A stretch of 64,000 bases of DNA from Avena insularis (GCA_023614405.1 CM042688.1:380543331-380607330), one strand, 5' to 3'; shown: positions 8,708 through 24,300, counted from the stretch's first letter. A program made the numbers and translations. Notes: generated from the sequence alone by a model not told the origin.

Positions 8708-11700
8708 CATCAAACCACATCGTGGCAATGCATGTATGTTCTTTTCACAAACCACATAAGGATCCACCAGATTCATTGCATTTATTTTCATAGACCACAT
8801 ATGGATCCACAAGAGTTCATTGCATGTGTGTTCTTTCATTAACCATAGCTAGATTCATTTGATGTGTGTTGTTTTCACCAACCAAATATGGATCCACTAG
8901 TGTCATTGGATGTGTGTTCTTTTCATAAACCACAGCTAGAGTCACTTGATGTGTGTTCTTTTCATAAACCACATATGGATCCACTAGATTCATTGCATGT
9001 GTGTTCTTCTAATAAACCACATATGGATCCCCTAGTGTCATTGCATGTGTGTTCTTTAAATAAACCACAGCTAGAGTCACTGGATGTGTGTTCTCTTCAT
9101 AAACCACCTGGATCCACCAGTGTCATTGCATGTGTGTTCTTCTCACAAACCACATATGGATCCACCAGTGTCATTGAAATGTGTGTTTTTTCATTAACCA
9201 TAGCTAGAGCCATTGCATGTATGTTCTTTTCATAAACCACATCTATCCACCAGTGTCATTGCATGTGTGTTCTTTCAATAAACCACAGCTAGAGTCATTG
9301 CATGTGTGTTCTTTTCATTAACCACAACTAGAGTCATTTGATATGTGCTCTATTCACAAACGACATATGGATCCACCAGTGTCATTGGATGTGTGTTATT
9401 TTCATAAACCACAGCTAGAGTCACTGGATGTGTGTTCTTTTCATAAACCACATATGGATCCACTAGAGTCATTGCATGTGTGTTCTTCTCATAAACCACA
9501 TATGGATCCCCTAGTGTCATTGCATGTGTGTTCTTTTAATAAACAAAAGCTAGAGTCACTGGATGTGTGTTCTTTTCATAAACAACATATGGATCCACTA
9601 GAGTCATTGCACGTGTGTTCTTTTCACAAACAACATATGGATCCACCAGAGTTCATTGCATGTGTGTTCTTTTCACAACCCACACATGGATCCACCAGAG
9701 TTCATTGCATGTGAGTTCTTTTCACAAACAACATATGGATCCACCAGAGTTCATTGCATGTGTGTTCTTTTCACAACCCACATATGGATCCACCAGAGTT
9801 CATCGCATGTGTGTTCTTTTAATAAACCAAAACTAGAGTCACTAAATGTGTGGTCTTTTCATAAACCACATACGAATCCACTAGAGTCGCTGGATGTGTG
9901 TTCTTTTCACAAACAACATATGGATCCACTAGAGTTCATTGCGTGTCTGTTTGTCCACAAACCACATATGGATCCACCAGTGTCATTGCATGTGTGTTCT
10001 TCTCAAAAACCACATATGGATCCACCTGTGTCGTTGAAATGTGTGTTCTTTTCCTTAACCACAGCTAGATTCATTGCATGTATGTTCTTTTCACAAACCA
10101 CATGGATCCACCAGTGTTATTGCATGTGTGTTCTTTCAATAAACCACAACTAGAGTCATTGAATGTGTGTTCTTTTCATTAACCACAGCTAGAGTCATTT
10201 CATGTGTGTTGTTTTCACAAACCACATATGGATCCATCAGTGTCATTGCATGTGTGTTCTTTTCAAAAACCACAACTAGAGTCATTGCATATATGTTATT
10301 TTCACAAACCACATGGATACACCAGTGTCATTGCATGTGTGTTCTTTCAATAAACCACAGCTAGAGTCATTGCATGTGTGTTCTTTTCATTAACCACAAC
10401 AAGATTCATTTCATGTGTGTTCTTTTCACAAACCACATATGGATCCACCAGTGTCATTGGACGTGTGTTCTTTTCACAAACCATATGGATCCACCAGAGT
10501 CATTGCATGTCTGATCTTTTCACAAACCACATATGGATCCACTAGTGAAATTCCATGTATGTTCTTATCATAAACCACATGGATACACTAGTGTCATTAC
10601 ATGTGTGTTCTTTTAATAAACTCCAGCTAGAGTCACTAGATGTGTGTTCTCTTCATAAACCACATATGAATGCACCAATGTCATTGCATGTGTGTTCTTT
10701 TCACAAACCACATATGGATCCACCAGTGTCATTGAAATGTGTGTTCTTTTCACAAACCATATGGATCCACCAGAGTCATTGCATGTCTGATCTTTTCACA
10801 AACCACATATGGATCCACTAGTGAAATTCCATGTATGTTCTTATCATAAACCACATGGATACACTAGTGTCATTACATGTGTGTTCTTTTAATAAACCCC
10901 AGCTAGAGTCACTGGATGTGTGTTCTCTTCATAAACCACATATGAATGCACCAATGTCATTGCATGTGTGTTCTTTTCACAAAACACATATGGATCCACC
11001 AGTGTCATTGAAATGTGTGTTCTTTTCATTAACCACAACTAGAGTCACTACATGTCTATTCTTTTCACAAAAAACATATGGAACAACTACAGTCATTTCA
11101 TTTGTGTTTTAACACAAACCACATATGGATCCACGAGTGTCATTGCATGTGTGTTCTTTTCACAAACCAAAGCTAGTAATTGCATGTCTATTCTTTTCAC
11201 AAACCACATGGATACACCAGTGTCATTGCATGTGTGTTCTTTCAATAAACCATATCTAGAGTCATTACATGTGTGTTCTTTTCATTAACCATAGATAGAG
11301 TCATTTCATGTGTGTTCTTTTCACAAACCACATATGGATCCACTAGTGTCATTGGATGTGTGTTCTTTTCACAAATCATTTGGATCCACCAGAGTCATTG
11401 CATGTCTGTTCTTTTCATAAACCACATGGATCCACCAGTGTCATTGGATGTCTATTCTTTTAATAATCCACAGCTAGACTCACTAGATGTGTGTTCTCTT
11501 CATAAACCACATATGGATCCAACAGTGTCATTGCATGTGTGTTCTCTTCACAATCCACATATGGATCCAGCAGTGTCATTGAAATGTGTGTTCTTTTCAT
11601 TAACCATAGTTAGAGTCATCGCATGTTTGTTCTTTTCACAAACCATATATGGATCCCCAGAGTAATTGCATGTGTGTTCTTTTCACAAACCACATATGTA

Positions 11701-13368
11701 TCCACTAGTGTCTTTGCATGTGTGTTCTTCTCACAAACCATAGCTAGTGCCATTGCATGTCTGTTCTTTTCTAAACCAAATGGATACACCAGTGTCATTG
11801 CATGTGTGTTCTTTCAATAAATCACAGCTAGAGTAATTGCATGCGTGTTATTTTCATTAACCATAGCTAGAGTCATTTCATGTGTGTTCTTTTCACAAAC
11901 CACATATGGATCCACTAGTGTCATTGCATGTTTGTTCTTTTCACAAACCACATATGGATCCACCAAAGTCATTGCATATGTGTTCTTTTCACAAACCACA
12001 TATGGATCCACCAGTGTCATTGAAATGTGTGTTCTTCTCATAAACAACATATGGATGCCCTAGTGTCATTGCATGTGTGTTATTTTTATAAACCATAGCT
12101 AGAGTCACTAGATGTGTGTTCTTTTCATAAACCACATATGGATCCACTAGAGTCATTGCATGTGTGTTCTTTTAACAAACCACATATGGATCCACCAGTG
12201 CCATTGAAATTTGTATTCTTTTCATTAACCACAACTAGAGTCACTGGATGTGTGTTCTTTTCCCAAACCACATATGGATCCACCAGAGTTCATTGCATGT
12301 GTGTTCTTTTTACAAACCACATATGGATCCACCAGTGTCATTGCATATGTGTTCTTGTCATAAACCACATATGGATCCCTAGTATCATTGCATGTGTGTT
12401 CTTTTAATAAACCACAGTTAGAGTCACTGGATGTGTGTTCTTTTCATAAACCACATATGGATCCACTAGAGTCACTAGATGTGTGTTCTTTTCACAAACC
12501 ACATATGGATCCACCAAAGTTCATTGCATGTCTGTTTTTTCACAAACCACATATGGATCCACTAGAGTCATTGCATGTGTGTTCTTTTCACAAAACACAT
12601 ATGGATCCACCAATGTCATTGCATGTTTATTCTTTTCAGAAACCACATGGATCCACCAGTGTCATTGGATGTGTGTTCTTTTCACAAACCATATGGATCC
12701 ACCAGAGTCATTGCATGTCTTATATTTTCACGAACCACATATGGATGCACCAGTGTCATTGCATGTATGTTCTTTTCATAAAAAACATGGATCCACTAGT
12801 GTCATTGCATGTGTGTTCTTCTAATAAACCACATCTAGAGTCACTGGATGTGTGTTCTCTTCATAAACCACATATGGATCCACCAGTGTCATTGCATGTG
12901 TGTTCTTTTCACAAACCACATATGGATGCACCAGTGTCAATTAAATGTGTGTTCTTTTCATTAACCACAGCTAGAGTCATTGCATGTCTGTTCTTTTCTC
13001 AAACCACATATGGATTCACAGAGTCATTGCATGTGTGTTCTTTTCAGAAACCACATATGGATCCACCAGTGTCATTGCATGTGTGTTTTTCTCACAAACC
13101 ACATCTAGTGTCATTGCATGTCTGTTCATTTCACAAACCATATGGATACACCAGTGTCATTGCATGTGTGTTCTTTCAGTAAATCACAATTAGAGTCATT
13201 GCACGTGTGTTATTTTAATTAACCACCTCTAGAGTCATTTCATGTGTATTCTTTTCACAAACCACATATGGATACACAAGAATCATTTCATGTTTTTTCT
13301 TTTAACAAACCACACATGGATTCACTAGAGTCATTCCGTTTGTGTTCTTTTCACAAACCACTTATGGA
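8708..13368 (+). repeat. Disordered array edge
   Basis: Monomers here are more divergent and their order irregular. The first few (8708-8870) carry mutated cores such as CATCGTGGCAATG and ACATAAGGATCC. B monomers appear singly and in pairs, and long-range periodicity is weak apart from the 276-bp duplication at 10463. This fits the less homogenised margin of a satellite array. Confidence 0.75.
10463..11014 (+). repeat. 276-bp tandem duplication of six monomers
   Basis: 10463-10738 is repeated at 10739-11014. Both copies share unusual variants: GTGAAATTCCATGTATG, CTTATCATAAACC and ATGAATGCACCAATG. A few substitutions separate the copies, for example ACTCCAGCTAG versus ACCCCAGCTAG. It is the clearest local duplication in the disordered margin. 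Confidence 0.9.
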
Positions 13369-15179
13369 TCCACTAGTGGCATTGAAATGTGTGTTCTTTT
13401 CATAAACCACATATGGATCCCCTATTGTCATTGCATGTGTGTTCTTTTAATTTACCACAGCTAGAGTCAATGGATGTGTCTTCTTTTCATAAACCACATA
13501 TGGATCCACTAGAGTCATTGCATGTGTGTTCTTTTCACAAACCACATATGGGTCCACCAGTGTCATTGAAATGTGTATTATTTTTATTAACCACAGCTAG
13601 AGTCACTTGATGTGTGTTCTTTTCACAAACCACATATGGATCCACCAGAGTTCATTGCATGTGTGTTCTTTTCACAAACCACATATGGATCCACCAGTGT
13701 CATTGCATATGTGTTCTTGTCATAAACCACATATGGATCCCCTAGTATCATTGCATGTGTGTTCTTTTAATAAACCACATCTAGAGTCACTGGATGTGTG
13801 TTCTTTTCATAAACCACATATGGATCCACTAGAGTCACTGGATGTGTGTTCTTTTCAAAAACCACATATGGATCCACCAAAGTTCATTGCATGTCTGTTC
13901 TTTTCACAAACCACATATGGATCCACCAGTGTCATTGATGTTCTATTAATTAACGGCAGCTAGAGTCATTGCATGTCTGTTTGTTACACAAACGACATAT
14001 GGATCCACCAGAGTCATTGCATGTGTGTTCTTTTCACAAACCACATATGGATCCACCAATGTCATTGCATGTTTGTTCTTTTCATAAAACACATGGATCC
14101 ACCAGTGTCATTAGATGTGTGTTCTTTTCACAAACCATATGGATCCACCAGAGTCATTGCATGTCTTATCTTTTCACAAACCACATATGGATCCACCAGT
14201 GTCATTGCATGTCTGTTCTTTTCATAAACAACATGGATACACTAGTGTCATTGCATGTGTGTTCTTCTAATAAACCACATCTAGAGTCACTGGATGTGTG
14301 TTCTCTTCATAAACCACATATGGATCCACCAATGTCATTGCATGTTTGTTCTTTTCATAAACCACATGGATCCACCAGTGTCATTGGATGTGTGTTCTTT
14401 TCACAAACCATATGGATCCACTAGAGTCATTGCATGTCTTATCTTTTCACAAACCACTTATGGATCCACCAGTGTCATTGAAATGTGTGTTCTTTTCATA
14501 AACCACATATGGACCCCCTATTGTCATTGCATGTGTGTTCTTTTAATTTACCACAGCTAGAGTCAATGGATGTGTCTTCTTTTCATAAACCACATATGGA
14601 TCCACTAGAGTCATTGCATGTGTGTTCTTTTCACAAACCACATATGGGTCCACCGGTGTCATTGAAATGTGTATTATTTGTATTAACCACAGCTAGAGTC
14701 ACTTGATGTGTGTTCTTTTCACAAACCACATATGGATCCACCAGTGTCAATTAAATGTGTGTTCTTCTCATTAACCAGAGCTAGAGTCATTGCATGTTTG
14801 TTTTTTTCTCAAACCACATATGGATCCACAAGAGTCATTGCATGTGTGTTCTTTTCACAAACCACATATGGATCTACCAGTGTCATTGCATGTGTGTTTT
14901 TCTCACAAACCCCATCTAGTGTCATTGCATGTCTGTTCATTTCACAAACCACATGGATAAACTAGTGTCATTGCATGTGTGTTCTTTCAATAAATCACAA
15001 TTAGAGTCATTGCATGTATGTTATTTTCATTAACCACAGCTAGAGTCATTTCATGTGTGTTCTTTTTACAAACCACATATGGATACACCAGAGTCATTTC
15101 ATGTTTGTTCTTTTAACAAAGCACATATGGATTCACTAGATTCATTGCTTCTGTGTTCTTTTCACAAACCACTTATGGA
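13369..15179 (+). repeat. Transition HORs (1096 and 715 bp)
   Basis: The once-per-unit landmark CCACTTATGGATCC (a monomer with CTTATG instead of CATATG) first appears near 13360 and recurs after 1096 and then 715 bases. The block of about 220 bases after the landmark (13389-13610 versus 14485-14706) is nearly identical in both copies, including the unusual AATTTACCACAGC monomer. Confidence 0.8.
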
Positions 15180-18100
15180 TCCACCAGTGTCATTGAAATT
15201 TGTGTTCTTTTCATAAATCACATATGGATCCCCTGTTGTCATTGCATGTGTGTTCTTTTCATAAACCACAGCTAGAGTTAATGGATGTGTGTTCTTTTCA
15301 TAAACCACATATGGATCCACTAGAGTCATTGCATGTGTGTTCTTTTCACAAACCACATATGGATCCACCAGTGTCATTGAAATGTGTATTCTTTTCATTA
15401 ACCACAGCTAGAGTCACTTGATGTGTGTTCTTTTCACAAAACACATATGGATGCACCAGAGTTCATTGCATGTGTGTTCTTTTCACAAACCACATATGGA
15501 TACACCAGTGTGATTGCATATGTGTTCTTGTCATAAACCACATATGGATCCCCTAGTATCATTGCATGTGTGTTCTTTTAATAAACCACAGCTAGAGACA
15601 CTACATGTGTGTTCTTTTCATAAACCACATATGGATCCACTAGAGTCACTAGATGTGTGTTCTTTTCACAAACCACATATGGATCCACCAAAGTTCATTG
15701 CATGTCTGTTCTTTTCATAGACCACATATGGATCCACCAGTGTTATTGAAATGTGTGTTCTATTAATTAACCACAGTTAGAGTCATTGCATGTCTGTTCT
15801 TTACACAAACCACATATGGATCCACCAGAGTCATTGCATGTGTGTTCTTTTCACAAACCACATATGGATCCACCATTGTCATTGCATGTTTGTTCTTTTG
15901 ATAAACAACATGGATCCACCAGTGTCATTGGATGTGTGTTCTTTTCACAAACCATATGGATCCACCAGAGTCATTGCATGTCTTATCTTTTCACAAACCA
16001 CATATGGATCCACCAGTGTTATTGCATGTCTGTTCTTTTCGTAAACAACATGGATACACTAGTGTCATTGCATGTGTGTTCTTCTAATAAACCACATCTA
16101 GAGTCACTGGATGTGTGTTCTCTTCATAATCCACATATGGATCCACCAGTGTCATTGCATGTGTGTTCTTTTCACAAACCACATAAGGATCCACCAGTGC
16201 CATTGAAATGTGTATTCTTTTCATTAACCACAACTAGAGTCACTGGATGTGTGTTCTTTTCCCAAACTACATATGGATCCACCAGTGTCAATTAAATGTG
16301 TGTTCTTTTCATTAACCACAGCTATAGTCATTGCATGTCTGTTCTTTTCTCAAACCACATATGGATCCACCTGAGTCATTGCATGTGTGTTCTTTTCACA
16401 AACCACATATGGATCTACCAGTGTCATTGCATGTGTATTTTTCTCACAAACCCCATCTAGTGTCATTGCATGTCTGTTCATTTCACAAACCACATGGATA
16501 AACCAGTGTCATTGCATGTGTGTTCTTTCAATAAATCACAATTAGAGTCATTGCATGTGTGTTATTTTCATTAACCACAGCTAGAGTCATTTCATGTGTG
16601 TTCTTTTCACAAACCACATATGGATACACCAGAGTCATTTCATGTTTGTTCTTTTAACAAACCACATATGGATTCACTAGATTCATTGCTTCTGTGTTCT
16701 TTTCACAAACCACTTATGGATCCACCAGTGTCATTGAAATTTGTGTTCTTTTCATAAACCACATATGGATCCCATGTTGTCATTGCATGTGTGTTCTTTT
16801 CATAAACCACAGCTAGAGTTAATGGATGTGTGTTCTTTTCATAAACCACATATGGATCCACTAGAGTCATTGCATGTGTGTTCTTTTCACAAACCACATA
16901 TTGATCCACCAGTGTCATTAAAATGTGTATTCTTTTCATTAACCACAGCTAGAGTCACTTGATGTGTGTTCTTTTCACAAACCACATATGGATCCACCAG
17001 AGTTCATTGCATGTGTGTTCTTTTCACAAACCACATATGGATACACCAGTGTGATTGCATATGTGTTCTTGTCGTAAACCACATATGGATCCCCTAGTAT
17101 CATTGCATGTGTGTTCTTTTAATAATCTGACTAGAGACACTACATGTGTGTTCTTTTCATAAACCACATATGGATCCACTAGAGTCACTAGATGTGTGTT
17201 CTTTTCACAAACCACATATGGATCCACCAAAGTTCATTGCATGTCTGTTCTTTTCATAGACCACATATGGATCCACCGGTGTTATTGAAATGTGTGTTCT
17301 ATTAATTAACCACAGCTAGAGTCATTGCATGTCTGTTCTTTACACAAACCACATATGGATCCACCAGAGTCATTGCATGTGTGTTCTTTTCACAAACCAC
17401 ATATGGATCCACCATTGTCATTGCATGTTTGTTCTTTTGATAAACCACATGGATCCACCAGTGTCATTGGATGTGTTTTCTTTTCATAAACCATATGGAT
17501 CCACCAGAGTCATTGCATGTCTTATCTTTTCACAAACCACATATGGATCCACCAGTGTTATTGCATGTCTGTTCTTTTCGTAAACAACATGGATACACTA
17601 GTGTCATTGCATGTGTGTTCTTCTAATAAACCACATCTAGAGTCACTGGATGTGTGTTCTCTTCATAATCCACATATGGATCCACCAGTGTCATTGCACG
17701 TGTGTTCTTTTCACAAACCACATATGGATCCACCAGTGCCATTGAAATGTGTATTCTTTTCATTAACCACAACTAGAGTCACTGGATGTGTGTTCTTTTC
17801 CCAAACCACATATGGATCCACCAGTGTCAATTAAATGTGTGTTCTTTTCATTAACCACAGCTATAGTCATTGCATGTCTGTTCTTTTCTCAAACCACATA
17901 TGGATCCACCAGAGTCATTGCATGTGTGTTCTTTTCACAAACCACATATGGATCTACCAGTGTCATTGCATGTGTGTTTTTCTCACAAACCCCATCTAGT
18001 GTCATTGCATGTCTGTTCATTTCACAAACCACATGGATAAACCAGTGTCATTGCATGTGTGTTCTTTCAATAAATCACAATTAGAGTCATTGCATGTGTG

Positions 18101-21100
18101 TTATTTTCATTAACCACAGCTAGAGTCATTTCATGTGTGTTCTTTTCACAAACCACATATGGATACACCAGAGTCATTTCATGTTTGTTCTTTTAACAAA
18201 CCACATATGGATTCACTAGATTCATTGCTTCTGTGTTCTTTTCACAAACCACTTATGGATCCACCAGTGTCATTGAAATTTGTGTTCTTTTCATAAATCA
18301 CATATGGATCCCCTATTTTCATTGCATGTGTGTTCTTTTCATAAACCACAGCTAGAGTTAATGGATGTGTGTTCTTTTCATAAACCACATATGGATCCAC
18401 TAGAGTCATTGCATGTGTGTTCTTTTCACAAACCACATATGGATCCACCAGTGTCATTGAAATGTGTATTCTTTTCATTAACCACAGCTAGAGTCACTTG
18501 ATGTGTGTTCTTTTCAGAAACCACATATGCATCCACCAGAGTTCATTGCATGTGTGTTCTTTTCACAAACCACATATGGATACACCAGTGTGATTGCATA
18601 TGTGTTCTTGTCATAAACCACATATGGATCCCCTAGTATCATTGCATGTGTGTTCTTTTAATAAACCACAGCTAGAGACACTACATGTGTGTTCTTTTCA
18701 TAAACCACATATGGATCCACAAGAGTCACTAGATGTGTGTTCTTTTCAGAAACCACATATGGATCCACCAAAGTTCATTGCATGTCTGTTCTTTTCATAG
18801 ACCACATATGGATCCACCAGTGTCATTGAAATGTGTGTTCTATTAATTAACCACATCTAGAGTCATTGCATGTCTGTTCTTTACACAAACCACATATGGA
18901 TCCACCAGAGTAATTACATGTGTGTTCTTTTCACAAACCACATATGGATCCACCATTGTCATTGCATGTTTGTTCTTTTCATAAACCACATGGATCCACC
19001 AGTGTCATTGGATGTGTGTTCTTTTCACAAACCATATGGATCCACCAGAGTCATTGCATGTCTTATCTTTTCACAAACCACATATGGATCCACCAGTGTC
19101 ATTGCATGTCTGTTCTTTTCGTAAACAACATGGATACACTAGTGTCATTGCATGTGTGTTCTTCTAATAAACCACATCTAGAGTCACTGGATGTGTGTTC
19201 TCTTCATAATCCACATATGGATCCACTAGTGTCATTGCATGTGTGTTCTTTTCACAAACCACATATGGATCCACCAGTGCCATTGAAATGTGTATTCTTT
19301 TCATTAACCACAACTAGAGTCACTGGATGTGTGTTCTTTTCCCAAACCACATATGGATCCACCAGTGTCAATTAAATGTGTGTCCTTTTCATTAACCACA
19401 GCTAGAGTCATTGCATGTCTGTTCTTTTCTCAAACCACATATGGATCCACCAGAGTCATTGCATGTGTGTTCTTTTCACAAACCACATATGGATCTACCA
19501 GTGTCATTGCATGTGTGTTTTTCTCACAAACCCCATCTAGTGTCATTGCATGTCTGTTCATTTCACAAACCACATGGATAAACCAGTGTCATTGCATGTG
19601 TGTTCTTTCAATAAATCACAATTAGAGTCATTGCATGGTGTTATTTTCATTAACTACAGCTAGAGTCATTTCATGTGTGTTCTTTTCACAAACCACATAT
19701 GGATACACCAGAGTCATTTCATGTTTGTTCTTTTAACAAACCACATATGGATTCACTAGATTCATTGCTTCTGTGTTCTTTTCACAAACCACTTATGGAT
19801 CCACCAGTGTCATTGAAATTTTTGTTCTTTTCATAAACCACATATGGATCCCATGTTGTCATTGCATGTGTGTTCTTTTCATAAACCATAGCTAGAGTTA
19901 ATGGATGTGTGTTCTTTTCATAAACCACATATGGATCCACTAGAGTCATTGCATGTGTGTTCTTTTCACAAACCACATATGGATCCACCAGTGTCATTGA
20001 AATGTGTATTCTTTTCATTAACCACAGCTAGAGTCACTTGATGTGTGTTCTTTTCACAAACCACATATGGATCCACTAGAGTTCATTGCATGTGTGTTCT
20101 TTTCAAAAACCACATATGGATACACCAGTGTGATTGCATATGTGTTCTTGTCATAAACCACATATGGATCCCCTAGTATCATTGCATGTGTGTTCTTTTA
20201 ATAAACCACAGCTAGAGACACTACATGTGTGTTCTTTTAATAAACCACAGCTAGAGACACTACATGTGTGTTCTTTTCATAAACCACATATGGATCCACA
20301 AGAGTCACTAGATGTGTGTTCTTTTCACAAACCACATATGGATCCACTAGAGTCACTAGATGTGTGTTCTTTTCACAAACCACATATGGATCCACCAAAG
20401 TTCATTGCATGTCTGTTCTTTTCATAGACCACATATGGATCCACCAGTATCATTGAAATGTGTGTTCTATTAATTAACCACAGCTAGAGTCATTGCATGT
20501 CTGTTCTTTACACAAACCACATATGGATCCTCCAGAGTCATTGCATGTGTGTTCTTTTCACAAACCACATATGGATCCACCATTGTCATTGCATGTTTGT
20601 TCTTTTCATAAACCACATGGATCCGCCAGTGTCATTGGATGTGTGTTCTTTTCACAAACCATATGGATCCACCAGAGTCATTGCATGTCTTATCTTTTCA
20701 CAAACCACATATGGATCCACCAGTGTCATTGCATGTCTGTTCTTTTCGTAAACAACATGGATACACTAGTGTCATTGCATGTGTGTTCTTCTAATAAACC
20801 ACATCTAGAGTCACTGGATGTGTGTTCTCTTCATAATCCACATATGGATCCACCAGTGTCATTGCATGGGTGTTCTTTTCACAAACCACATATGGATCCA
20901 CCAGTGTCATTGCATGTGTGTTCTTTTCACAAACCACATATGGATGCACCAGTGTTAATTAAATGTGTGTTCTTTTCATTAACCACAGCTAGAGTCATTG
21001 CATGTCTGTTCTTTTCTCAAACCACATATTGATCCACCAGAGTCATTGCATGTGTGTTCTTTTCACAAACCACATATGGATCTACCAGTGTCATTGCATG

Positions 21101-21387
21101 TGTGTTTTTCTCACAAACCCCATCTAGTGTCATTGCATGTCTGTTCATTTCACAAACCACATGGATAAACCAGTGTCATTGCATGTGTGTTCTTTCAATA
21201 AATCACAATTAGAGTCATTGCATCTGTGTTATTTTCATTAACCACAGCTAGAGTCATTTCATGTGTGTTCTTTTCACAAACCACATATGGATACACCAGA
21301 GTCATTTCATGTTTGTTCTTTTAACAAACCACATATGGATTCACTAGATTCATTGCTTCTGTCTTCTTTTCACAAACCACTTATGGA
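15180..21387 (+). repeat. Four HOR units of about 1540 bp
   Basis: The CTTATGGATCC landmark recurs at 15180, 16721, 18260, 19800 and 21388, giving intervals of 1541, 1539, 1540 and 1588. Unit order is conserved, including one TTCTATTAATTAACC monomer, one TCTCACAAACCCCATCTAG monomer and one CAATAAATCACAATTAG monomer per unit. The fourth unit is 48 bases longer. Confidence 0.92.
20201..20278 (+). repeat. Single B-monomer (39-bp) tandem duplication
   Basis: Two identical consecutive 39-bp B monomers carry the diagnostic GAGACACTACATG variant. Other 1540-bp units have one copy at this position, so this is a unit-level insertion private to this HOR copy. Confidence 0.85.
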
Positions 21388-24300
21388 TCCACCAGTGTCA
21401 TTGAAATTTGTGTTCTTTTTCATAAACCACATATGGATCCCATGTTGTCATTGCATGTGTGTTCTTTTCATAAACCACAGCTAGAGTTAATGGATGTGTG
21501 TTCTTTTCATAAACCACATATGGATCCACTGGAGTCATTGCATGTGTGTTCTTTTCACAAACCACATATGGATCCACCAGTGTCATTGAAATGTGTATTC
21601 TTTTCATTAACCACAGCTAGAGTCACTTGATGTGTGTTCTTTTGACAAACCACATATGGATCCACCAGAGTTCATTGCATGTGTGTTCTTTTCACAAACC
21701 ACATATGGATACACCAGTGTGATTGCATATGTGTTCTTGTCATAAACCTCATATGGATCCCCTAGTATCATTGCATGTGTGTTCTTTTAATAAACCACAG
21801 CTAGAGACACTACATGTGTGTTCTTTTCATAAACCACATATGGATCCACTAGAGTCACTAGATGTGTGTTCTTTTCACAAACCACATATGGATCCACCAA
21901 AGTTCATTGCATGTCTGTTCTTTTCACAGACCACATATGGATCCACCAGTGTCATTGAAATGTGTGTTCTATTAATTAACCACAGCTAGAGTCATTGCAT
22001 GTCTGTTCTTTACACAAACCACATATGGATCCACCAGAGTCATTGCATGTGTGTTATTTTCACAAACCACATATGGATCCACCAATGTCATTGCATGTTT
22101 GTTCTTTTCATAAACCACATGGATCCACTAGTGTCATTGGATGTGTGTTCTTTTTACAAACAATATGGATCCACCAGAGTCATTGCATGTCTTATCTTTT
22201 CACGAACCACATATGGATCCACCAGTGTCATTGCATGTTTGTTCTTTTCATAAACAACATGGATCCACCAGTGTCATTGCATGTGTGTTCTTCTAATAAA
22301 CCACATCTAGAGTCACTGGATGTGTGTTCACTTCATAAACCACATATGGATCCACCAGTGTCATTGCATGTGTGTTCTTTTCACAAACCACATATGGATC
22401 CACCCATGTCAATTAAATGTGTGTTCTTTTTGTTAACCATAGCTAGAGTCATTGCATGTCTGTTCTTTTCTCAAACCACATATGGATCCATGAGAGTCAT
22501 TGCATGTGTGTTCTTCTCACAAACCATATGGATCCACCAGAGTCATTTCATGTCTTATACTTTCACAAACCACATATGGATCCACCAGTGTCATTGCATG
22601 TCTGTTCTTTTCATAAACAACATGGATCCACCAGTGTCATTGCATGTGTGTTCTTCTAATAAACCACATCTAGAGTCACTGGATGTGTGTTCTCTTCATA
22701 AACCACATATGGATCCACTAGTGTCATTGCATGTGCGTTCTTTTCACAATCGACATATGGATCCACCAGTGTCAATTAAATGTTTGTTCTTTTCATTAAC
22801 CTCAGCTAGAGTCATTGCATGTCTGTTCTTTTCTCAAACCACATATGGATCCACCAGAGTCATTGCATGTGCGTTCTTTTCACAAAACAGATATGGATCT
22901 ACCAGTGTCATTGCATGTGTGTTCTTTCAATAAATCACAATAAGAGTCATTGCATCTGTGTTATTTTCATTAACCATAGCTAGAGTCATTTCATGTGTGT
23001 TCTTTTCACAAACCACATATGGATACACCAGAGTCATTTCATGTTTGTTCTTTTAACAAACCACATATGGATTCACTAGAGTCATTGCATCTGTGTTCTT
23101 TTCACAAACCACTTATGGATCCACCAGTGTCATTGAAATGTGTGTTCTTTTCATAAACCACATATGGATCCCCTATTGTCATTGCATGTGTGTTCTTTTA
23201 ATTTACCACAGCTAGAGTCAATCGATGTGTCTTCCTTTCATAAACCACATGTGGATCCACTAGAGTCATTGCATGTGTGTTCTTTTGACAAACCACATAT
23301 GGATCCATCGGTGTCATTGAAATGTGTATTATTTTTATTAACCACAGCTAGACTCACTTGATGTGTGTTCTTTTCACAAACCACATATGGATCCACCAGA
23401 GTTCATTGCATGTGTGTTCTTTTCACAAACCACATATGGATCCACCAATGTCATTGCATATGTGTTCTTGTCATAAACCACATATGGATCCCCTAGTATA
23501 TTTGCATGTGTGTTCTTTTAATAAACCACATCTAGAGTCAATGGATGTGTGTTCTTTTCATAAACCACATATGGATCCACTAGAGTCACTGGATGTGTGT
23601 TCTTTTCAAAAACCACATATGGATCCACCAAAGTTCATTGCATGTCTGTTCTTTTCACAAACCACATATGGATCCACAAGTGTCATTGATGTTCTATTAA
23701 TTAACGACAGCTAGAGTCATTGCATGTCTGTTCTTTACACAAACCACATATGGATCCACCAAAGTCATTGCATGTGTGTTCTTTTCACAAACCACATATG
23801 GATCCACCAATGTCATTGCATGTTTGTTCTTTTCATAAACCACATGGATCCACCAGTGTCATTAGATGTGTGTTCTTTTCACAAACCATATGGACCACCA
23901 GATTCATTGCATGTCTTACCTTTTCACAAACCACATATGGATCCACCAGTGTCACCGCATGTCTGTTCTTTTCATAAACAACATGGATCCACTAGTGTCA
24001 TTGCATGTGTGTTCTTCTAATAAACCACATCTAGTCACTGGATGTGTGTTCTCTTCATAAACCACATATGGATCCACCAGTGTCATTGCATGTGTGTTCT
24101 TTTCACAAACCACATATGGATCCACCAGTGCCATTGAAATGTGTATTCTTTTCATTAACCACAACTAGAGTCACTGGATGTGTGTTCTCTTCATAAACCA
24201 CATATGGATCCACCAGTGTCAATTAAATGTGTGTTCTTTTCATTAACCACAGTTAGAGTCATTGCATGTCTGTTCTTTTCTCAAACCACATATGGATCCA

